Positions 57,701 through 64,000 of a DNA stretch of 64,000 bases are shown here, one piece after another. The stretch is taken from the NCBI GenBank assembly GCA_004794785.1, contig SJOL01006429.1:199334-263333 (forward strand). Direction: 5' to 3'. The notes beneath the pieces are model-generated. The model ran no database searches, was not told the origin of the DNA, and saw nothing but the letters and a program-made list of their open reading frames with translations. Within the stretch, counting starts at the first letter, position 1; the number at the start of each line of letters is the position of its first letter. This DNA is from Opisthorchis felineus (lineage: Eukaryota; Platyhelminthes; Trematoda; Opisthorchiida; Opisthorchiidae). A program made the translations under genes and the position numbers.

Positions 57701-58478
57701 CTTGAAGGGGTCGCGGTAAATTTACCAGTCACCCATAAAGACACTCCATCGTTGTGAGATTTCAGAAGTTCCCGTGGATTCCTGTCCACAGATGTTTATT
57801 GAATCAGTTGTGAATGCTAATATATCTATTGAATTTGTGTATTGAGATGCCTGGAAAGTAAAAAGCGATTCACTTGTGCAGGCCGTGTTACCCAACGAAC
57901 GGTGTCCGAGCATGGGTTAGATAATGGACATACAAGACTTCTGGTTTACAATAAGCTATGAAGAAAAAGAGGACCTTGCCCTGTCGTGACTGGCGAGGAA
58001 GGCCTCCTGTATTCCGCTTTGGGGTCTCTACTTTTCAGCGAGGACAACGTCGTGTTGTACTGGTCAGGGGTGTTGTTCAGGTATTTTGAGCGCAGAAGAC
58101 GATAGCCTATGTCGGCCAGGTGCATCAGTGGTTCATCATCCGTTTCTGTGCTTGCAAGTGCATACAGCGCTGCCTGATTCGGTTGCTTCCCTAGGTGCAC
58201 CTCTTGCACGTGGGGGATGAATGATTAGATCACGGTAAGCCCTCTGAGAAAGACCTATCCGAAAGAAGGCCAAGATCTCCCTTTCTCCAAGCTGTTTTCC
58301 TCTTGGGATAAAACTCGACTCATATGACTCTAGAAGTTGATCTTTTCTGAAGGAAGCCTTCGTCACCGGAGAGCCAAAAACTTTTAACATTTCAACTGAG
58401 AGTAGGCAGGGGATGGTGGCATTTTATAAACAGATTGTGCGACAGTCTACACCTCTGGACTTGACGAATTTCACTCAC
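54775..58478 (-). other. RYR: Intron 3
   Basis: This intron holds a sense-strand hammerhead-bearing repeat at about 56690-57070. The rest shows nothing that I recognise. Confidence 0.75.
56690..57070 (-). mobile_element. Hammerhead element I, long copy
   Basis: The minus-sense ribozyme is at about 56703-56790. The core CTGATGA and GAAA are kept and stem II has a three-base loop (GCCC-CAA-GGGC), but stem III is broken (ACTGCT). The arm (56840-56900) and the post-arm region (GTGCAGCAC..., about 56910-57030) follow, including a second partial post-arm piece, so more than one unit may be present. Confidence 0.7.
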
Positions 58479-58554
58479 TTTCTGACGTAGATTGTAGGCC
58501 GACGTCAAATGCCAGTTTATCTTGTGACGTGCTGGTTGACAAGCAGGAAAGATA
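58479..58554 (-). CDS. RYR: RyR exon 3: N-terminal beta-trefoil
   Basis: This exon has 25 codons plus 1 nt (phase 0 to 1). It starts YLSCLSTSTSQDKLAFDVGL, very close to the YLSCL..S..DKLAFDVGLQE segment of other RyRs. The junction with exon 2 rebuilds M-YLSCL exactly. The donor is A|gtgagt. Confidence 0.96.
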
Positions 58555-59760
58555 CTGAAATATGGAGAAAATGACTTCAATAAAGCAACGTGTGATGGAA
58601 ACCAACATGTTGAGACAAAACGGTATGGTCACGCTAGTTTCCAAAATAACTTCCTCGGGTAGTGAAATGTGATAATATATGAGGGTGTGAAGAGTCTGTC
58701 TAACGATGTGCGATTCTGTTTCCAATTCCTTACCTGTCTCATCGAAGGTGTGCCGGCTTCTATTTGACAAACGAACTGAACGAGGGAGTCCATCGTACAT
58801 GTTGTCAAAAGATAAACGTGGATAAACGTGAGATAAACGTGGATATAACAGCTATTGTCCAATGACTCACTAGGGGTGCTGACTATTCATGCAGTTATCA
58901 GTTGCTTGAGTATATTTTCGTCACCAGTGAGTAAATACTGAGTAGCTTGGAACGCTACAGATGTTGAGTGACACGCTTTCTATCATTTGCTTTTACCGTT
59001 TGAAAATTGACGAAAGATAGTGGGCTTCAGGTTCTCAAAGTGGACGCATCGACTTCGCATAAAATCGCTGACGATGCTGAATACCTCCTGTTTGGGGAAC
59101 GTTTATGAAAAGTTAACTTCTCAGTCGATTCCAAACTCTTACTTTTCAATTATTCTGAATGAGCCGAAATGTCCACGCGGCATGTAGACCCCATCCTATT
59201 GTGCGTTTTGCTGGCACAGATGCACAGACACGTGCACCACTTTGGGAGCTTGTAAACCAACAGTCACCGGGATGTGATAAAGTGGTATCCTAGAATAAAC
59301 AATTGAGAAACTGCAGTCCGCTGCGTTCGACCAGGAGAATAAATGGAGCCCTTCAATTCACGAGCTGGACACACCAGTACCGCTTCATCCCAACATAGGG
59401 TTAGAAGAAAGCCTGAATTTTTGTATTTCGACAATCCGTAAGTAGTGCTCTCGCAGGCCAAAGTCGACTAGATAATTTCAGCACCTTGAGTGCTTTCGCT
59501 CAAGCTTTCAGGATGGCAAACTGACATAACATCGTAATTATTTTGTCTAGTATGTCATTACCAAGGTTTTGAATGAAGAGAACGCGAGTTATTAGACATG
59601 TATTGTTGTTCGTATAAGCATTACAAGACGACGCACCGTTTCTTCGAACTTCCCTTTTATGCATGGTCATCAACCGCGTTCTGTGTACACAAAGCCAGAG
59701 AGAAAGAGGGTGGGGGGGGGAGGGAGAAGTCAAAACAAACATCTTTGCTGTCAAACGTAC
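58555..59760 (-). other. RYR: Intron 2
   Basis: This intron holds three copies of a 10-base unit (gataaacgtg) at 58811-58841 and a G-rich run at 59711-59726. I see no other feature. Confidence 0.75.
58811..58841 (+). repeat. Three copies of a 10-base unit
   Basis: gataaacgtg occurs three times, the last after one extra base. Confidence 0.8.
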
Positions 59761-59835
59761 CATGTTGCTTTCTCTGTGCTTCAACCGAATAGCATGCCCA
59801 TATAGTAGGGTTTTATGTCCCGATTGTCCGGCACC
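59761..59835 (-). CDS. RYR: RyR exon 2: N-terminal beta-trefoil
   Basis: This exon has 25 codons, phase 0/0. It contains KTLLYGHAIRLKH, matching the near-invariant RTLLYGHAI(L)L(R)H strand of RyR N-terminal domains, and ends with an AAC ATG|gtacgt donor. The acceptor is tcgtctacag. Confidence 0.95.
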
Positions 59836-61547
59836 CTGTAGACGAAAAATCGATATCGCATTATTTAATACACGCAAAAGCACACAAATAGCACTTAAAT
59901 ATTGTGCCTCTGAACGGTTGCACAATAAGTGGTTGTTAGGAAAACGTCCAAAAACTAATCCTTCCCATGTTGGCATCGATTTTTGGTGTGGTTTAAGGAA
60001 AAAATATTCGGGTTCACCTCACGATAGTTCACTTTTGCAAACTTAGAAATCACACTTCAACGTACTGTACCACTCTCCAAAGATACTGATGGCCCATCCA
60101 CTGAGACGACCTGTGTTTTCCCCTCCCGAGTTGGTTTTTATGCTTTGTTTTTAGGTATCGCCTGAAGTAAGACCCTTTATTAATACGGCATGCGAACCAT
60201 TTCTTTCTGGCTGATGCGGCTTTTGCTGTCCGAGTGATGAAGGTTCGACAACATCAGTAGCACCGAGTGAGTTATCAGTCAATATACGACGAAACTTTCC
60301 AAATAGAGCTATAATGGACTGATATTCGGCTCTGGGATTACATGCTACTCGAACTGTACCAGTAGGTCCTTGCATGGGATAAGTAATGCCACATGCGGTT
60401 TGCGGTGATTTGCGTGCCAATCCAGCTGGGGGGTACACACACAAATTAAACCTGCCGCAGAAAATATTGGAAAGCGCCCTGACGGCTTGCTTCCATCTTC
60501 TTTTTAAAGCGATTCCTGCTGAGAAGTGCTCATTTGGATTCGCCCCCCCCCCAAAAAAATTAAATAGTCCCAGTAGAATGAGGTTGATATTAGTCAGTAT
60601 AAAAGAGAAACCGTTTTCGTTAATTTTATTGACGTTCAATTCATTCAATCAACTGAGAAATCGCGTTTCGGATACTGAGGGCTGACTAGATCCATTTGGA
60701 CGTGAAAACCAAAATTGTCGTGTGGGTGCAGCAGGAGAGAACGTGAGCAGCATCGCCCACTAGCTACTTCCATTACCATTTGCAAAAGCAGCCTACTGAA
60801 CGGAAATGGCGCGAGTTGACTACTTGCAAGAGTAGTGAAGAGAGTTTTCCGTTTTCCAACAGACCAAGACGCCACAGATGAACTCATTAGTGTTTTACTT
60901 TTAACTCGGTCAGTGATGCTATCCTCTACAAATTCAAAAACCTAATATTAGGCAATAAACTCCGCAAGTTACCTCAGTATTTGTCTGTCTTAAAAATGAT
61001 ACAGCATACAAGGGAGTAGTCGTACATATAAAAATATCACTTCTACATGACGGGATGGCGGGATGGTTCAGAGGTTAGAGCGCGGATTTACTGACCGGTA
61101 GGTCCGTGGTTCGAACCCGACCTTTGACTTCCCCTGTCTAGGCTTGGGCAACCTGGCAGTATCCCAGCCCTCGTGCTTTCTTCTGGCGGCATGGCAGTTA
61201 GGCACCGTAAAGGGTGCTACAGCTGAACGATTCTACATGACAGGAAAACGCTTACAGTTCTGAAGGACTTCTCAGTAGGTGAGGGGTAAGTAGGAAGGAA
61301 AAACCACTCTATAATCCTAAAGGTCCTTCATCCGTTGTTGCATAATTCAATTTCTGGAAAGCGTTGCTATTTCTCAAAATGTGACACATGGAATTCCACC
61401 ACTATTCACTGATGCAACATCAAATGAATGTATTTTCTCATCAGTTCCAGTCTTTTTTTGAAGAGGGCTCTGCTAATAACTCACAAGTATCATTAACGTT
61501 TTCCGAATATGCTTGATAAAAACAGGACTAATAACATGGTAACTTAC
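59836..61547 (-). other. RYR: Intron 1
   Basis: This intron holds a SINE with target-site duplication (61041-61241) and a C/A homopolymer pair near 60542-60558. Nothing else stands out. Confidence 0.75.
61041..61241 (+). mobile_element. tRNA-derived SINE (family 1) with 11-bp TSD
   Basis: The duplication TTCTACATGAC lies at 61041-61051 and 61231-61241. The body has a tRNA-like head with an A box (GGTTCAGAGGTTAGAGCG) and a B box (GGTTCGAACCC, 61108-61118). A conserved 3' part follows (CTAGGCTTGGGCAACCTGGC, then CCCTCGTGCTT). There is no coding capacity; it is copied by a LINE partner. Confidence 0.88.
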
Positions 61548-61649
61548 ATCCGAGCCTTGAGACCGTATAGACAACATTTCTTGTAGCGCACGAACTGAAA
61601 GTGCCTGCTCAAGCACGAACACACAAGGTGGCATATTCGGCGGAGGTGT
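61548..61649 (-). CDS. RYR: RyR exon 1 of window: N-terminal beta-trefoil
   Basis: This exon has 34 codons and is phase 0 at both ends. It contains CVFVLEQALSVRALQEML, the RyR N-terminal trefoil signature found in vertebrate and insect receptors. The acceptor follows a pyrimidine tract (cccttttcag) and the donor is gtaagt. The protein begins about 60-70 residues earlier in the family, so at least one more exon must lie upstream, beyond the window or unrecognised in 61650-64000. Confidence 0.93.
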
Positions 61650-64000
61650 CTGAAAAGGGAATGGTGAGTAAGGGAGCTTTTGGTTCAGTCAACAAAGAAA
61701 AGGTTGTGAACAAGAGGAAGGGAGTTTTAACAACTACACGAAGGCGTGAGGCGAGGGACGCACTGAAGGATGGCATTTGTAGCCAAGCGTGCAGAACGTC
61801 TCAACAATAGCGGTAGCGAACTGTCATAATATGGCAAGGAAGTCCTCAAGGACCTGGGAGAAACGACAATTTACCTACTTCTGTCTTTAAACTGCCATCA
61901 TATCGTGATAACACCTTGGCAGCACTTTTATTCAATGGATTTATTCTTGTAAGTGAAGCCAACCTGTGCTGAAAAGTCGAGAATCACCGTTCAGCTGCCT
62001 TCTTCTTGTTGGGAACCGTCATCAGCACGCGTCTCACAAAACTCCAGGGGTCTTTGGCTTGCGACCATGCGATCGTCTCAAAGAGGTCTACCAGAAGTTT
62101 ACGCTGAGTCAAATGATTGCTTGGTTATGTACTAGTCCCATTAGAATCCGATACACCATTCACCTAACTCATGAGTTCCATCACGTTTTAAACAGTAATT
62201 TCATTAAACAGCCGAAGAAATTGTCTTGTATTGCAGGAGTTTTAGCCCGATTTTATTATTTGAACTGTGGCGGCAGGCTAAGGTCCCAGCGATTAGTGCC
62301 AATATTTCTGAAACGATTGCTCAGACATTTTAATTAGGTTTCAAAAGGTTCAGACATCACTCGTGCGTTGGCTTGTAATTTATATTGTTTAAAATTACCA
62401 TTTACCCCTTAGAATACGCCTTTGGTGTGTTTCCTAGATGGGCGATCTAGTGTGTTGCCCCAAGGAGTTGAATCACTCCTTGAGAGAGAAGTGATTGATG
62501 GTGCGGTTGCCCTTCCAAACATGGTCTGCGGAGGGTACCTATTATGCCCCCGGTGGTAGCTGTCTCGCTTTAGAAGGCTGGAGCTTTGCTGGAGGTACCG
62601 GAAACAGCAATAAAAAACTGCCTCAGGCGGGAAAACTTTTCGAACCAAACCATTAAAACAAAACTAAAGTAGTGAATTGTTCGACTTCAGAAAACGGTGA
62701 CCCAGGTTACGTGATACCCGCAACGCTTTGGCAGTTGAGAACAACTTTTGGCAGGAAATCTTCAAAATAATATAAAGATATACCATTGCAACTCATTCAC
62801 TTGGATCGATCAGCAGGCTTTCAGATGGGTCTTTTTTGAAGTTGATGGCAGTGCGTTGCGCTTTGTATGCACAAGTGTGTGGGGCAAAGTGCGTGACAAG
62901 AGTTCTGTGGCTTGCGGGTGCTCAGAAAATAGTTTGCACGACACTGAATGCGTATGCGTGCGGAATGAGACTGAGTAGTCCGAGTTTGGTATTACATGTT
63001 TGCTCAGATTCCTGTTATGTAGCTGGATTTTTCGTTCTCCCAGGCGTGGAATCAGCCAATTTCAGATGAAAGGGAGGTAAGATCAAATAATGCGGTCGAC
63101 ACAGGTCAAGTGTTTTAATCTGAAGTGTAGAGGCACAATTCTGCCCCACATGAGACCTGACATTTACATAGTTGATTGAACATGCTGTAACTGATACGCA
63201 AATTTTGGCGTGTTGAGTTGTAGCAATCAAGCGCCAAGAGTTTTCAGCTGCTCTATCCAAGGGATCGAAAGAACCTCAGACCCTTATCAGATGCCGTTAT
63301 CAAGTGTTGTCCATACGGATAGTGGTATAAACCTATGACCTCTCATAATGTAATGAATGGTGTTCCAAAAGTACCAGCCATACTTGGCCGACAGCAAGAT
63401 TATCGTCCATTTTTCAAGGTGTTTCATTTATTACAAATGTCATGGCAACCGGTCACTTCAGCACTAATCGGGCCAAAAACAGACATATTATTTGGGTCTA
63501 GTGGAAAATGGAGTCTGCCGTAACCAGAAAGCTGTCCACTGTATGAATGAATAAACTTCAACAAAGTTCAACAGTGGATGAAAGGGTTAGGCGATTGTGT
63601 TATCCAAAGAAAAAAAGGCCTTAGACTCGTTTGATGACCAAGTGTTTTCATACAATGATTTTTTGCGGAGAGCACAATTTTTCGTCGCTGAAGGAGAACG
63701 GCATATCATATTCGGGCTAAGACTTCCAAAAATCACCTTTTGGTGGTCAAGTTTAGTTTACTACCTGCATTGAAAGTAACACCAGCAAAAGCTCCCGGAA
63801 GAAATATGATGTCTCTTTTCAGGAGAGATTAATCCAGAAAGGTTTTGCGACACGATCTTCTATACTGAAATCCATACCAGCATGCTAACTTCCAAAACTA
63901 TGAAGCAACTGATTCCAGACTGTTTTTCCCAGAATCGGAAAGACATGATGATATCCAGGACGGTTAGCTTATTCCCTCCAATAACCCAGAAACCCGGATG
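61650..64000. other. Sequence upstream of first identified exon
   Basis: I see no exon, promoter or clear repeat here. The N-terminal 60-70 residues of RyR, including the start codon, must lie in this stretch (unrecognised) or beyond it. It is most likely intron. Confidence 0.5.

Larger units (their letters stand above)
1..61649 (-). other. RYR: Ryanodine receptor gene, partial (40 exons identified)
   Basis: This is the gene span of a ryanodine receptor, a homotetrameric calcium release channel of the ER/SR membrane. Forty exons on the minus strand were joined by homology to animal RyRs and by splice phase. Domains in order are N-terminal beta-trefoil, MIR, RIH, SPRY1, two RyR repeats, SPRY2, linker, SPRY3 and junctional solenoid. 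All this is cytoplasmic; no membrane segment is expected or seen. Exon sizes range from 74 to 894 nt and introns from about 77 nt to 7.5 kb. The 5' end (start codon) lies to the right of 64000 and the 3' half, including EF hands and pore, lies to the left of position 1. Total coding length seen is about 7.7 kb. Identity is very secure; the exact paralogue in a worm with more than one RyR gene cannot be told. Confidence 0.96.

Noticed and set aside
60151..60648. Minus-strand open frame of 165 codons in intron 1
   Set aside because: It does not match RyR at this point, exons 1 and 2 join directly in phase, and part of it is a C/A homopolymer.

Overview
The window is eukaryotic genomic DNA dominated by one large, intron-rich gene on the minus strand. 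I assembled 40 exons that together encode about 2,560 residues of the N-terminal and central cytoplasmic part of a ryanodine receptor (RyR), the intracellular calcium release channel of the endoplasmic/sarcoplasmic reticulum. Transcription runs from high to low coordinates. The first exon seen is at 61548-61649; the start codon and first exon(s) should lie beyond 64000. The last exon (1-192) runs off the left edge, so the rest of the central solenoid, the EF-hand region and the pore lie outside. With one exception (the 3' end of exon 6), every junction I joined has GT/AG borders and matching reading-frame phase. The introns, the dense repeats and the hammerhead-bearing repeats suggest a flatworm with a large genome, most likely a digenean trematode. 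The species cannot be fixed from this sequence.

Layout in gene order: N-terminal beta-trefoil and MIR domains (61.6-47.1 kb), RIH domain (43.4-40.5 kb), SPRY1 (37.6-36.7 kb), RyR repeats 1 and 2 (35.4-30.2 kb), SPRY2 (28.7-25.6 kb), a linker with a basic stretch and a Gly/Gln-rich exon (23.7-13.7 kb), SPRY3 (10.8-9.2 kb), and the junctional solenoid (8.1 kb to the left edge). All of these modules are parts of one cytoplasmic scaffold that gates the channel.

The introns hold most of the mobile DNA. The most interesting family is a short (about 220-400 bp) non-autonomous element with a type I hammerhead ribozyme: conserved core, GCCC/GGGC stem II, self-complementary minimal stem III, and a long stem I of about 19 positions. 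At least eight loci occur here, five with recognisable target-site duplications of 7-14 bp. One (8170-8568) carries about 1.3 copies of a 309-nt unit and lies in the sense orientation of an RyR intron. Other intronic elements are two tRNA-derived SINE families, a 742-bp foldback element, a MITE with 21-bp terminal inverted repeats plus a related perfect-looking palindrome, and a further dispersed repeat that forms an inverted pair. I found no convincing second protein-coding gene on either strand, no bacterial features and no CRISPR array.
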